Translations under genes and position numbers: made by a program
Shown here: piece by piece, positions 22,821 through 34,460 of the stretch
Layout of the letters: each line of letters starts with the position of its first letter
Numbering within the stretch: position 1 is the stretch's first letter
Notes under the pieces: model-generated
What the model was told of the DNA's origin: nothing
What the model saw: the letters and a program-made list of their open reading frames with translations, nothing else
The model's database searches: none
Assembly: GCA_020746105.1 (NCBI GenBank)
Contig: CM036639.1
Location: 4,851,501 to 4,915,500, forward strand
Direction of reading: 5' to 3'
Source of the DNA: Trogon surrucura
Taxonomy: Eukaryota; Chordata; Aves; Trogoniformes; Trogonidae
Length of the DNA: 64,000 nucleotides

Positions 22821-25256
22821 CTTGGCAAGAAGAGCCAAGCTGGAGAGCCCTCGGGCTGCAGGAGAGGTATTGGACACAACCCTCTCTCTTTGCGAGGAAG
22901 GGAGGCAGGGCAAGAGCACAGCCCGTCTGGTCTAAAGGCTCACTGCCATCGAGAACAAGGTCTGGTTGCCAGGAGGTCCTAACCTCATACCCTGAGCTGG
23001 CTCTGGTGCTCAGCAGCCTCATAAAGTCATTAATCTGACAAAAATCTGCCTTTTCATGAGCCACTAGGCAGGGTACAGAGGAGACGGAGGTAGGCTTCTC
23101 GGAGAAGGACGGCAAAAGGACAAGGGGCAACGGGCAGAAGATGCAGCAGCAGAAAATCCAACAAGACTTAAAAAAGCATCACCCCAGGAGGGTGGCAGCC
23201 CCGGGAGAGGCCGTGCAACCTTCATCCTCGGGGATTTGCAAACCTCAGCTGACTAAGAGCCTGAGCAACCTCCCCTGTCTCTGCCGTGAGCCCTGCTCGG
23301 AGCTCCAGAGGTCCCTTCCCACCCAAACCAGCCCACGCGCCACCAAGAAAACCGACCTCGCAATCTCTGAAACATCCCGACAGTTTCCAGCGAGCACGTC
23401 TTAGTGTCACCGCTGGGAACCATTAATATCTTAACATCGCCACTGAGCTCCACGGTCGTAAAGCCGAGCCCAGTTATAGATCCGCGCCACAATTCAGCGA
23501 AGAACCATGAGTTGCCTGCGGAGGCAAAGCACTGAGTTATCACCGGAGACGTCCCAGTCCTCACGGAATAATCCGAGGCAGGCTCAAGAAGTTGGTTCCC
23601 TTCAATTTAAACTCCAGTTCCCACCTGCTTGGAATATTCAGGGAGAACAAGCTGCGTAGGAGTACGAGTAGTAAGAGCAACGGGAGAAGAGATTAATTAA
23701 GCACCAGCTAATGATGCGAAGTCATGACACGGCCCAGCAGCCAGCCAGGGATAGGAGTCATAAAATTATATAATTTCTCTTAATTCTAGGTATTGTGAGG
23801 TTCTGAATTCGTGTCTATTTTTGGCCACCAACCACGTCTCAAGCAACAGCATCCCTCCGGTACCTGACAAACTCAATTACCGAAACCGCTGTCAAATGTC
23901 ACACGAGCACCTCTGGGAAAAATTACTGTAGAAATACGCAACTGTTTATTAAAAATGTACTCGTTCAGAGGATACAAGATCCTAAATGTTGTTACATCTG
24001 ATCTGGGGAAGACCCAGGAAGATGCAAGCTAATAAACCGCTATTCCACACGTTACAGAACTATAAGATCCTTCACAAAACAGAAGTGGGAGGATCACATT
24101 ACGGCAGAAAACACAATTATGGTCTCTCCAGAGAAGTGTTTTATACCCTGGGATCACGCCTTTGCTCGTCTCTCCTTTCCAAACACAGAACGTTTCAATT
24201 TTCCCCATCCCGCCGCGACTCAGCGCCAAAATCCTGCTGCTGGTAGCGTCAGCGGAAACACGCGCCTCACCAGCGTCCCAGTTAATTTGTCGAGGAAATA
24301 TGACACAAAAAGGGGAATATTTGATGCCATCTAGACATTGAGATGCCCCAAGAGGTATTAAATAGTCACCAGGCACGATGCAAAGTTCTGCCGAAAAGCG
24401 AGCGAAAAAGTAGGACACGAAGTAGAAATTGTTTTTCACTAAGGCAAAGCCGGAGTCCTCGGCGTATCACACTCACGGAGATATTTATTAATTAACCGAG
24501 AAGGGCAGACAAGGGTGAGACGTGACGAGGAGGATGAACGTAAATAGGATTTTCTGAGGTGAAGTCGGGGAGACAACTTAAAGACTGTCAGTCAACAGGC
24601 ACCAGAGTGACCAAGTTCAGAGCAGATAAAGGCAAAAAACGCAAATTGGAGAAATATGTGACAGCTTGAAATTAACAGCACCAACTCCAAAAAAGCAACC
24701 GGCGATGATTTTAGACAGCTCTGGAGAGGGCACAAGCACGGGAGGCAGCTGGAAGCAGGCAAGGTGGCCACGTGAGGTGAAGGCCAGCACGGGTGAGAAT
24801 GTCCTGGGTGCCACGGTCCCACCCGGAATAACGCGTGAAGCCTTGGGACGGTCAACGGGAAGGAGACTCTAATGGCTCAGAGGAGGTAAAGGACATGACT
24901 GAGGGCCTGGAGAATCTCACAGGGAGAGATGCTGAATAACTGGGATTATTTTAGGAAGCTGATGAATGGGAGAAAAAAAAAAAAAAGGGTATGAAACGCT
25001 GCATGGCCCTGAGAAAGTAGGTTAGGAGTGTGTGGTGAGTTGTGTGAGAGGAGCAGCTCGGGCTCCTCCACCGGTGACTCGGCCGTGCAGCTTACGGCAG
25101 CCCGTGGGTTCCGACAGGGGTTTCTCCAGCCCGTTCGTCCTGATCTGCCCTCACACAGACCTCGGATCCGATGCGGCCACGGCACCCCAACCCAAAAATT
25201 CAATTTCTTCTTTTTTTTATTTAAAGAGTTTCTCACCAATGCTGTCTGCTTACCTC
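22821..25256. other. Intronic, no gene seen
   Basis: Unique DNA. A14 lies at about 24973-24986. No coding homology in the 60-136-codon open frames. The shorter gaps 21150-21390 and 22493-22689 are likewise empty. Confidence 0.6.
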
Positions 25257-26025
25257 ATGAACCTCAATAAAGACAAGTGCAGAGTCCTCCATCTGGGGAG
25301 GAATCACATCAGCACCAGCACAGATTCGGGGTCGTCCTGCTGGGAAGCAGCCCCGGGGAGAAAGACCTCGGAGTCCCAGCGGGCAGGGAGTTGTCCCTGG
25401 GACAGCAACGGGCCCTTGTGGCCAAGAGGGACACTCGGAGCCTGGGGGGCATCAAGAAAAGTGTGTCCAGCAGGGCCAGGGAGGTTCTCCTGCCCCTCTG
25501 CTCTGCCCTGGGGAGAACACACCTGCAATCCTGGGTCCAGTTTGGGGCTCCCCAGTGCCAGAGAGACGGGGACCTACTGGAGAGAGTCCAAGGGAGAGCT
25601 ATGAGGGGGATCAAGGGACTGAACATCTCTGCTGGGAAGAGACACTGAGAGACCTGGGGCTGTTCAGCCTTGAGAGGAGACGGCTGAGAGGGGCCCTTCT
25701 TGATGTGCAGAAATAGCTGAGGGCTGGGGGTCAAGGGGAAGGGGACAATCTCTTCTCGGTGGTGCCCAGCAACAGGACAAGGAATAATGGGTGTGAGCTG
25801 GAACAGGGGAAGTTCCACCTCAACAGGAGGAGAAACTTCTTGGCTGTGCGGGTGCCGGAGCCCTGGCCCAGGCTGCCCAGGGAGGGTGTGGAGTCTCCTG
25901 CTCTGGAGACTTTCCAACCCGCCTGGACGTGTTCCTGTGGGGCTGCCCTGGGTGACCCTGCTCTGACAGAGGGTGGCACTGGGTGAGCTCTGGGGGTCCC
26001 TTCCAACCCCAACACTCTGTGATTA
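25257..26025 (+). mobile_element. CR1 3' part with the last codons of ORF2
   Basis: About 770 bp, plus orientation, ending AACACTCTGTGATTACC. It opens with AATAAAGACAAGTGCAGAGT and TCCTCCATCTGGGGAGGAAT, the CR1 ORF2 segment translating as NKDKCRVLHLGRN. The open frames 25032-25604 and 25277-25648 cover this and are not host genes. Confidence 0.92.
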
Positions 26026-27355
26026 CCACCACAATCATGCTCGATGCTCCATCTCCCGTCACAACATCCCGCCTGGTGTCCATGTCCACCTCCAGGTCAC
26101 CAAGAGCTCCTGGGCAGTGCCCGCGGGATCTCCTGTGGTGGGATGGCTCCATGTGGGGGCAGGGAGGGGAAGCACGCCCGGCTTTCACAAAGAGATTCAG
26201 ACAAACAGCCAATGCTGCCCCAAATGCCACGATACTCTTGATTTTGTAGGAGCACTTTCGATTTTGTAGGAGTGGAGACAAGCCTTATGTTCTCAGATAC
26301 AGTTTATACCTGGAGAACAGGCCTTCCCAGCATTGTGTTCTCTGCACCTTCTGGGCATTTTTTCTATCTACCTTTGTCGATTCAAATGTGAATGGGTCTT
26401 AATTTAGCTCCTTGACTGGCTTACGGGGAAAAATGAAGGTCCAGATGAGCTTTTCAGGTCTCTGCCAGGAGCCTCGGGACGCTGCAGGGCACCGGGCTTT
26501 GGACGAGCTAGTCCTCTCGAGGGAGCTTGGTGCCAGGAATGACAAGGGAGAAAGTGGGAAGAGAAGCTTTATTTTAATAATAATAAAAAAAAAACACCGA
26601 GAAAGTTTTGTTTCCTAGGTGATACGACAAAATCTGGTGGCAGGCATGAAATATGCATTTGGTTTCCCCAAGGCAAAAAAAACTCGAAAATTTCCTTTGA
26701 AAAACGAAGAGCGCCACGCCACTCAGAGAAACGTATTTTTTCCCAGCGGCAGGAATGACCTGCTTCTACCTCTACCTACTGCGAGGAAGGAAGCAGCACG
26801 CACCTCCCATCAGCCAAACTTCCAAGTCTCTTCACCGATCTACAAAAAGAGCTCGAAAAAACTTCAGTCCAAACCGACTCACCCGTTATTATTCATCTCA
26901 AGCTGTCGAAATTCAGCCCCCACGCACTCGAGCCAAAGAAAACCTCCCCAGCAGTTATCGATCCTTCCCCTGGCTGGGGAGGGGTTGGTGTTGCTTTGCC
27001 GGAACAACGTCAACCATCAGAAAAGAAATATGTCTCAGAGATTTCGATGGTTGGCAAATACCTACTATAGGTCTGCACACACCCATTTTTAACTACGTAA
27101 ACACCAGGCTTAACTCGTGTCTGTTCGAGCTGCCCAGTATTTGTCCTTTTAATTTCTTTTCTTTCCAAGGAAAGAAGGGTATTAGACCGCATTTCTGGGA
27201 AAACTTTGCAGAGCAGCTACTCATTGCTGTCACGAACGTGGCTTTGCAATGATTTTATTCTATTCTACGATGCGGTACCGAAAGCCGCAACGAAGCCTGA
27301 CGCTGCTCCAGAAATAAAACCTTCTCCTCGGCTCACCAAAGCGCCCTCCCGTTGG
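26026..27355. other. Intronic, no gene seen
   Basis: Holds the 20-bp duplication at 26234. Two overlapping plus-strand open frames of about 160 codons (26619-27252) have no recognisable domain. Confidence 0.55.
26234..26273. repeat. 20-bp tandem duplication
   Basis: ACTCTTGATTTTGTAGGAGC is followed by ACTTTCGATTTTGTAGGAGT. Confidence 0.92.
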
Positions 27356-27360
27356 CCGGA

Positions 27361-28549
27361 TGTTTTGGTTTGGCCTGGCCAGATTTCGGCGATGGGGGGG
27401 GGGAGCTGCAGGGTGGCTTCTGTAAGAAGCTGCTAGAAGCTCCCCAAGATTGATAGAGCCAATGCCAGCCGGCTCCAAAGAGGGACCCGCCGCTGGCCAA
27501 GGCTGAGCCTATCAGTAAGGTGATAGGAGAGGAACCCTCTGTGAAAAACATATTTAAGAACGGGAAAAAGAACTGCGCCATAACAGCTGGCACAGAGATG
27601 GAGGAGTGAGAATCTGTACAGACACCAAGGTCAGTGAAGAAGGAGGGGGGGGAGGATGAGCTCCAGGCGCCGGAGCAGAAGGAATCCCCCGGGTCTGTGG
27701 TGAAGACCATGGTGAAGCGGGTTGTCCCCCTGCAGCCCATGGGCGAGGTGCAGATGTCCACCGTGAGGATCACCGCGTAGATGTCCACCGAGGACTCCAC
27801 GCCGTGTGGGTGGATGCCTGAAAGGGGGCTGTAGCCCGTGGGAAGCCCGCATCAGAGCAAGTCGCTGCCGGAGCCTGTAGCCCGTGGAAGAGAGGAATGC
27901 CCAGGCTGGAGCAGGTTGGCCGGTGGGACTTTTGGGACGCTGCGGGTGGCTCACGCTGGAGCAGTTTCCCCCAAAGGACTGCGCCTCAGACTCATGAGGG
28001 GTGGGCTGCCCCTCGTGAGGTGTCTCATGTCGGGCAGTTTGTGATGAATTGCCCTTTGTGGGACGACTCACGCCGGAGAAGAGAGCGTGAAGCTCGTCTC
28101 CCGTGAGAGGGACCCCACAGTGGCCCTGGGGAAGAGTGAAGAGTCCTCCCCCGGAGTGAAGAAGCAGCGGTGGAACCAACGTCGGATGAACTGACCGTAA
28201 CCCCCATTCCCTGTCCCCCTGCGCCGCTCGGGGGGAGGAGGTGGAGAAACCGGGATTGATGTTAAGCCCGGGAAGAAGGGAGGGATGGGGGGAAGGTGTT
28301 CTGTTTAAGATCTGTTTGCTCTTTCTCACTTCTCACTACTCCTCTCTGATTAGTTCTTTTAATAAATGTACCTAATTTCCCCAAAACTGAGTCTGTTTTG
28401 CCCGGGACGGTAAATGAGAGTGATCTCCCTGTCCTTATCTTAAACCCTGAGCCCTTGGAAATATTTTCTCCCCCTGTTCAGCAGTGAAGGGGGGGGTGAG
28501 TGAGCGGCTGTGTGGGTACCTGGCGGCTGGCCAGGGTCAACCCACGACA
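27361..28549 (+). mobile_element. Solo LTR of an avian ERVL-like endogenous retrovirus, copy 1
   Basis: This is an element of 1189 bp that starts TGTTTTGGTTTGGCC and ends GGTCAACCCACGACA, with the canonical TG...CA ends. It is flanked by a perfect 5-bp duplication CCGGA (27356-27360 and 28550-28554). A 5-bp duplication suits an ERVL-type integrase. A polyadenylation signal AATAAA sits at 28361-28366 in the plus orientation, so the LTR reads antisense to MYO1D. No internal gag/pol region and no second LTR adjoin it, so it is a solo LTR left by LTR-LTR recombination. Nearly the whole sequence recurs at 44142-45324. Open frames inside it are shared by both copies but resemble no retroviral protein. 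It lies in the 10.1-kb MYO1D intron. Confidence 0.9.
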
Positions 28550-29540
28550 CCGGAACAGCCTCCCGCCTGCCGGAGGCACCGGCAGCCACAGCCCAGTTTT
28601 CGCTCAGAGATCCTCCAAAAAGCTGAATCATGAAAACACAGCCCAAGTGAACCTGAACAGCCTCACTCTGAGGACTGGTGCTCTGTGAGAGCGGATTATT
28701 GAAGGGAAGCGATGACACCACTGGGTAATTCATTGCGTTTTCATTTCTGCAGCTCGCTCCTCAGTCCCCTACCAAGGCGTCGCGTGAGCCACAGCTCAGC
28801 TGAGAAGCAAAGGCTGGTCTGCAAACTCCCCACACACCAGGCTCAGCCCGGAGAAAGTTGACAAACTCCCCTTCCACCAAGTACCGTGCCAAGGAGGGAA
28901 GTTAAAGTAGGCTAAAAGGAAAAAGAAATGTGATTTTCTTTGTATATTTTGAAGAGCAGGAAAGAAGGCAGCAATCAGAAGAAATCCCCCCTGCCCCGCA
29001 GCACCGCAGGTTGATCCCCTCACACGGCCGATACCCGTTTTGGGTAAGAGGCAGAACGCTACGGCTCGTGTTTGCAACAAGAGAAACACTTCTGTTTTAA
29101 AAGGACACTTTAGGATAGAAACTGGTTTAGGTGAAGAGGAAAAAGGCAGCAAACACCGTTTTCGGGGTAAAGACTTCGCAGTCAAAGCACGGAAGCACTT
29201 ACAGGCTCCGCGACAGCTTTCACTTTGCTTAGTCTGCAAATCCGACGTTCAAATTTAAGGCCCAACAGATTCCCTAAAGCAGCGATGGAAAGAGAAATGC
29301 TACCTCTCGAAACGTCAAATCTTTGTCTTGTCGGCTCGCAAAGCTCGAGCCCATTCGTCTTCTCTCCTTCGTTCGCTTCAGGCTTGCCTGGACATTTCTC
29401 GCCCGCGCGAGGGCCGAGGCAAACGGCTCACTCCGAAAGGACTCGCGCCCGAGCGCGGGTGTGAAAGGGATCAGTTGGTTTGGAGTTTTCACACGGAGAC
29501 GCACAGAACCCGCTGGGTTTATGCACATCCACATTTATGG

Positions 29541-29710
29541 GATGCTCTGCCCAGGGCAGGGGGGAGTCCCCATCCCTGGGGGGGTTTGAGGAGAGGCTGG
29601 ATGTGGCACTGAGTGCCCTGGTCTGGCCCAGGTGGGGCTGTTGGGTCACGGGCTGAGCTTGATGGTCTCAGAGATCTTTTCCAGTCTCAACAATTCTGTG
29701 ACTCTCTGAT
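29541..29710 (+). mobile_element. CR1 3' end, subfamily with CAGGTGGGGCTGTTGGGTCA
   Basis: About 170 bp, plus orientation. It starts within GATGCTCTGCCCAGGGCAGG and ends CAATTCTGTGACTCTCTGAT. It is the same subfamily as 37460-38054. Confidence 0.88.
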
Positions 29711-30488
29711 CACTGAAGACCTGACAAAGTCACCGTCTTGTCCTCAACAGTGATGCTGCAATGGAGGAGAGGGGCTCCTCCTGGCTTCTTTAAGACCGTT
29801 GTTTTCCTAAAGGGGATGCTGCATTTTTCCTAAATAAAGGACGTACAGAAGCAAGACCTGCTTGTCTGCTCAAGGATTTCTTTGTACACCAAAAAAAACC
29901 CCAAATCTGCTCTTTGCCCAAAGGCAGGAGCTCTGAGTTCGCAGCTGATGACCAGGGCAAGGCACGGATGTGTCCTGCAGAAATGTGCTTCCCCCTCTGC
30001 TCGCAGAGGAGACGGCCCTTCCGAGCTGACTCAGGAGCGAGCGACAGAAATGCATGGACTTAAAAATTTACAAGTTGTGTAACAATGAGCAAAATCAAAT
30101 TTCCACGGGGGGTACGTACAAATTACACACACCCTCCCTGAGTAATCCCCCTCGCTGTCACTCCACTTCCATTCAGAACAACAATTCCTACCATCACATC
30201 TTTAAGAACTCAACGTTGTATTTTAACAATCCTTCCAGTTTAGCTAGAGACAGCAACCATTTAGAACTGGTTCGTTAAATGAGTTAGAAGAGGAATTATT
30301 TCGTTTCGAGCCTAAAGTGAAAGAAGCCAGAGGGAATTTCACCTGTATGTCGCCGTCCCTAACGGAGGTTCCAGCCAAACCGCTCTGAGATTGTAAAGAG
30401 GAGGTTTGGATTCCAACTCACCCGATCCTCCTTTAATCCTAACAAAACCCCGATGTTCACTCAAACTGCTCACTCAACCAGCAAAGAG

Positions 30489-30526
30489 AACACGTTAAAA
30501 GCACCAGAACACGTTAAAAGCAGCAG
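30489..30526. repeat. 19-bp tandem duplication
   Basis: AACACGTTAAAAGCACCAG, then the same with one change (GCAGCAG). Confidence 0.94.
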
Positions 30527-31263
30527 AACACACCGCTGAAGTATTTCTGTTTGGAAAGCAACAGGAGATTTCTATTTTTATACACAGAAATCACCGTTGA
30601 ATAACTACGGCCCTACCACCAGCAAAGGAGCTTTGCCACAAAGTGAGCCCGTACGCTGCAAAATTAATTTTGTTACTGTGAAATACAACCTTTGCGGAAT
30701 CGCGAGCAACAATCGTGCCCACACTGCCCTCCTGCACGTGGAGATCGGCTGCAGTAACACGTTTTTAGTGAGAAAAAGCACACACGGCTTCTTAAAAACA
30801 CTCGACCATCAGCAGCCCCAGTCTGCCGTGGCCAGTTTTTTTTTGTCCGACGGGTCTGTGAAATTCAAAATATTCTTTCCCGGCAGAGCAGCATTGTTTA
30901 GATCGGCAAGAACTACCCACAAAAAAGTCATGTGAGCCCATTCTGGTGAAGCTTTTTCAAACCTTCCAGCAAATTTAACAAAAACACTATGAAAAAATGT
31001 CAGACCCCAACCAGTTAGAGAGAACCACCCGAATTTATTCACGTCTCCGACACCAAGAGGCTGCAGAAGCCGCCCAACCTGAGCCCCTTCGGCACAAGGA
31101 GTTCTGAGGTAGGTGCCTGTCAAAAAAAACCCCACTTCTCCTGCTCCTTGTGACAGGGCTGCTGCAAACCACCTCCGGGATCCCCTCCTCGCCCTCCACT
31201 CCCCGAGACGTCACCTCCAGCACGAGGAGTTCCCAGCCAGCCCCGAGGCCCCGAGCCCGTTAC

Positions 31264-31368
31264 CTTGCGGACGTGGCAGGAGAAGAGAACGTTCATGTAC
31301 TTGTCTTTCCGTTTCAGCTCGTTGGCGACGGGGATGAAAGAGCCCGAGCTCTGAGGGTTGTCTGGTTT
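31264..31368 (-). CDS. MYO1D: MYO1D exon: TH1 tail, 35 codons
   Basis: The 105-nt exon is exactly 35 codons in phase 0 on both sides, KPDNPQSSGSFIPVANELKR through FSCHVRK. KRKDKYMNVLFSCHVRK is the conserved core strand region at the entrance of the TH1 lipid-binding fold. The acceptor is TTGCTCTTGCAG, and the donor is AAG|GTAACG. It corresponds to about human residues 831-865. The intron to the previous exon is only 556 bp, the shortest in the window, while the following intron is 10.1 kb and holds the left-hand solo LTR. Being symmetric (0-0), this exon could be skipped without a frameshift; nothing in the sequence shows that it is. Confidence 0.95.
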
Positions 31369-31924
31369 CTGCAAGAGCAAAGACAGGCACGTCAAGCTTC
31401 TCGCTCACTGAAGAACGTCACTGCGACACGCCCGGCCGGCCGGCGAGGGCTGCGGTCGCGCTGCCCCGTCCAAAGGCAAGCCTCTGCCTGAAGGGCAGCA
31501 AAGCGTCCGGAGCTTTATGACTCCTGGAAGAAATAACCAAACCAACAACTGACCTCAACAAAACAAAATGCTTAAAGGAAGCCATGCAAGTCGCCTAGAG
31601 AGCACTTCTTTGGTCCTTTCCATTTTATGCTGTTTCTTAACCTCCCATTAGAGTTGTGATCTTAGTTTTACATCGACTTCTTTCCTGGCGTTGGTCAACT
31701 GAGAAGCCAGCTGACGGCACTGCTCAGCATCCTTCTGTGTCACTTGTGATGCTCAAGCTGGGCTTAGTATTCAGGAAAATCCCTCCCAGTGCAGCAGAAG
31801 TCAGTGACTCTGAACCCGCACAAACCCTTTTACAGATAAAAATCTCCAAGTACTTTCCCCTCCCCAGAAACCAACAGTCCCTTTTTCCATTTTCCACCCT
31901 TCCAGCATCCCGAGCTCCACTCAC

Positions 31925-32069
31925 CAGTGCGATGTAGTTCCCCTCCCACGCTCTCTGCAGGCCAATATCGGCTCTGTGACCCTTCAGTACTTCCATGGCA
32001 GCAACCTTGGCCCTCAGCTGAGGTAGCACCTCTGGTGGGACGCTCCGGATGAGTTCAGCCGCTCTCCAC
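31925..32069 (-). CDS. MYO1D: MYO1D exon: start of TH1 tail
   Basis: The 145-nt exon begins with one base of the split arginine and encodes 48 residues, WRAAELIRSVPPEVLPQL through WEGNYIAL, ending in phase 0 (CTG|GTGAGT). The segment AKVAAMEVLKGHRADIGLQRAWEGNY is characteristic of MYO1D/MYO1G-type tails and leads into the TH1 (myosin tail homology 1) domain, which binds acidic phospholipids. The acceptor is TTTCCTGGCAG before GTGGAG. It corresponds to about human residues 783-830. It ends IAL, whereas mammals, as I recall them, have LAS at this junction. That is a boundary substitution and not a splicing fault, because the donor is a strong GTGAGT. Confidence 0.95.
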
Positions 32070-32629
32070 CTGCCAGGAAACGCCTCGGTCGGTCCCACAG
32101 CCTGCGCCACGCGCTGTGAGGACTGCTTCTGCCGGATCGGCACGACAAGGACACCCCTAGACTATAAATGCCCAGGGAAAAAGAATCCTTCCATTGCATT
32201 CATAAAGTTGGAAACGTCAGCCAGTGTTTTAAAGTCACTTATCGTCACCAACTTGCAACACGTTTGGCTGGGGCACTCCCCCGCCCACACCCAGAAGTCA
32301 ACTACTCTCACATCTGTTTGCAATGAAGTTTCTGCAAGCCCATTTTTGGGCTCATTTACAACATCGTTCTCCTTTCACAGCTGGATGTGGGCCTGTAATT
32401 GAAACCTACCCAGCCGTACCGCGGAACGGGGCAGGGCAGCCCGTCCATCCCTGCAGACCCCACTCCAGCCCTGAGCAGCAACGCCGGGGCTCCAGGATTA
32501 GTGCTGTGAAAAGCCTTTTAGCAACCAAAGTTTTGTAGTTGTGATGATGGAGCTTATTCTGAAAGCAGGACACCCAGACAGGCTGTGGATGGATTTCAAG
32601 AGACAGCTGGGGCAAAAAAACAAGGCTGG

Positions 32630-32720
32630 CTTGATCCGGAGCTGGTGGTGATGCCTCTCCAAGCAGGTGGCTGGACTGGAGATCTCTTGAGGCCCCTTCC
32701 AGCCAAGATTGCTTTTGTGC
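32630..32720 (+). mobile_element. Degraded CR1 3' end between MYO1D exons
   Basis: About 90 bp containing AGGTGGCTGGACTGGAGATC and GAGGCCCCTTCCAGCCAAGA, the late CR1 3' consensus, without a clear tail repeat. It lies in the 1.1-kb intron between the exons at 31925 and 33191. Confidence 0.65.
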
Positions 32721-33190
32721 AGCCACTTGCCGACGGCATCACTTTTCAAACCGAAATCCTAACTGCCTACAACTCACCAGAGGAAAAAAGCCACCAGCTT
32801 TGAGATATTAGGAAGTTGTAATAAAGGTATAAAAGACCTCTTCTGCACACAGAGCGTGGGGGAGCAGCGGAACGCTGCTTATTCCGCTGCAGAAAATACT
32901 CTCTTACCCTAAGAAGTCTTGAGGAACTCGAGAAGCCTCCTTTCCTTTTATCTAACAGCAGCTGCTGTTTTCTTTAAAAACCAACCAGGAAGGGGCCAAG
33001 GAAGGAAATAAAACATCCATCCTAACTAAATCTTTGAAACAGAATAATGATTTGCCTGGACAAGGGTACCAAAAGCCACCGACGCCTTCAGCGGTGACAT
33101 CCAGGTAACATCCTTCAGTCATTTGTTCAACTTCTCTGGAACAAGCTGTAACCACTCACTCCTCCGAGCAGTTTTTTTTTCCCTCCGTAC

Positions 33191-33414
33191 CTGTGGTAAA
33201 TGCTCTGAAGGGCCTCCTCAAACCGGCGCAGCACTTTGGGCGGGACGGGCCACTGCACGTGCTTGCCGTAATCCTTCATCATCCTCACGTTGTGGAAGCG
33301 TCGGGCAACCTCGTGGACGTAAGCCTTCACCTTGTAGCGGCGGTAATGCCGCAGGATGGCGAGGGCGGCCTTGGTCCTCTTGTAGCGCAGGCGAGCCAAA
33401 GTGCCCCTCCACAC
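33191..33414 (-). CDS. MYO1D: MYO1D exon: IQ motifs 1 and 2 and neck-tail linker
   Basis: The 224-nt exon encodes 74 residues beginning [15 protein letters not shown], plus two bases of a split arginine. Joined to LFLQK of the previous exon, it completes IQ motif 1 ([11 protein letters not shown] fits IQxxxRGxxxR with Leu for Ile). IQ motif 2 is the degenerate [12 protein letters not shown]. These helices bind calmodulin light chains and form the lever arm. After them comes a basic linker ([23 protein letters not shown]) and [17 protein letters not shown], the usual class I post-IQ segment. Acceptor CGGGCAG precedes GTGTGG, and the donor is AG|GTACGG. It corresponds to about human residues 708-782. 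A CR1 end lies only about 210 bp upstream in the intron (33627-33778). This is the first of the three exons enclosed by the two solo LTRs. Confidence 0.96.
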
Positions 33415-33626
33415 CTGCCCGTGGAGAAATGGCTTTAGCTACAAAAACAGGGTATTTTTTTTACCTTTTCTCTACTCCTGCTGAAATCCAGGAATATAAT
33501 AGTTTCATTTGAAAGGAAGGGGCTTCTCTGCGCTGATCAAACCCAGCTAAAACGTTATGGACAAACCTCGGTGTTTACGGTGTATTGAGAAACAATTTTA
33601 ACTCTAAAAATAAACAAACCAACATT

Positions 33627-33778
33627 GAATCGTAGAATGGCCCAGGTTGGAAGGGATCTCAGAGATCATCTAATCCAACCCCTGCCTTGGATTAACCAGC
33701 CCAGGCTGCTCAAGGCTCATCCAATCTGGCCTTGGACATCTCCAGGGAGGGGGCAGCCACAGCCTCTCTGGGCAATTT
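33627..33778 (-). mobile_element. CR1 3' end near a MYO1D exon
   Basis: About 150 bp with GAATCGTAGAATGGCCCAGG and TCCAACCCCTGCCTTGGATT. It is closest to the element at 21391, including the shared loss of the segment after the CCATGG/CCTTGG position. It is about 210 bp upstream of the exon acceptor at 33414. Confidence 0.88.
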
Positions 33779-34460
33779 GAAAACAGTTTGGGGAATATCT
33801 GTTCTGGCCACGTGCTGAAAAGCAAGAGAAGACACAAAACAAACGACATCCTCCCAGCCTGGTGGACAGGAGGCCAGCTCTGCCGGCATCTGGCTGGGCC
33901 TGGAGAGCTCCAGCAGCAGAGAACGTGCCGTGGCCGGGACTTCTGCTCCCGACAGCCCGAGAGGCAATCTGGGACGCGACCAAACCGTGGTACCAGTCCC
34001 AAACTGGGGGAGCCCAAGCAGGGCAGGCTCAGCCAGGCCGGGATGTCATCCCGTTCCCATCCAGAGGAATGTGCCATCATCGGAGCCGATGTGCGCGGCC
34101 CCGAGGGATTTGCCGACAGCTGTATTTCCCTCTGATACCACCCGCCAAGATGCAGATGGCATTTTTGGTTCCCTGCAGAATGACAGTGGAAGGATAACGA
34201 GCCTCCTGCACACGAGGAGCGCGGCACTGCTCGCTACCGGCCCCGCTGCAGAGCTTATTTCCCTCTTGAGAAGCACTGTCGATGCACATCAAGCCTTCTG
34301 TTTACAGAACAATTAATTAGTTACCTCAGGCAATTTCCAGCGTGATCTTCGCTTTATGAAGCTGATGTCAAAGGTTCTCTTGACAGTTTTACTGACAATC
34401 CCGGTATGGGGCTGAGAAGAACTGGATGGACCAAGTAGATGCGAGGGGCTGCTCCCCTCT

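Larger units (their letters stand above)
28555..31263. other. Intronic, no gene seen outside the CR1
   Basis: Unique DNA, with the CR1 end at 29541 and the 19-bp duplication at 30489. No exon is recognised. Confidence 0.6.

Noticed and set aside
25032-25648. 190- and 123-codon plus-strand frames
   Set aside because: They cover the CR1 ORF2 end and 3' UTR at 25257-26025.
27333-28329. 155- and 232-codon minus-strand frames considered as retroviral or host genes
   Set aside because: They lie within the solo LTR and recur in its second copy; no retroviral protein motif.
33670-34316. Frames of 111-185 codons near a MYO1D exon, considered as an alternative exon
   Set aside because: The right reading includes a CR1 end, and none has a class I myosin motif or fitting splice phase.
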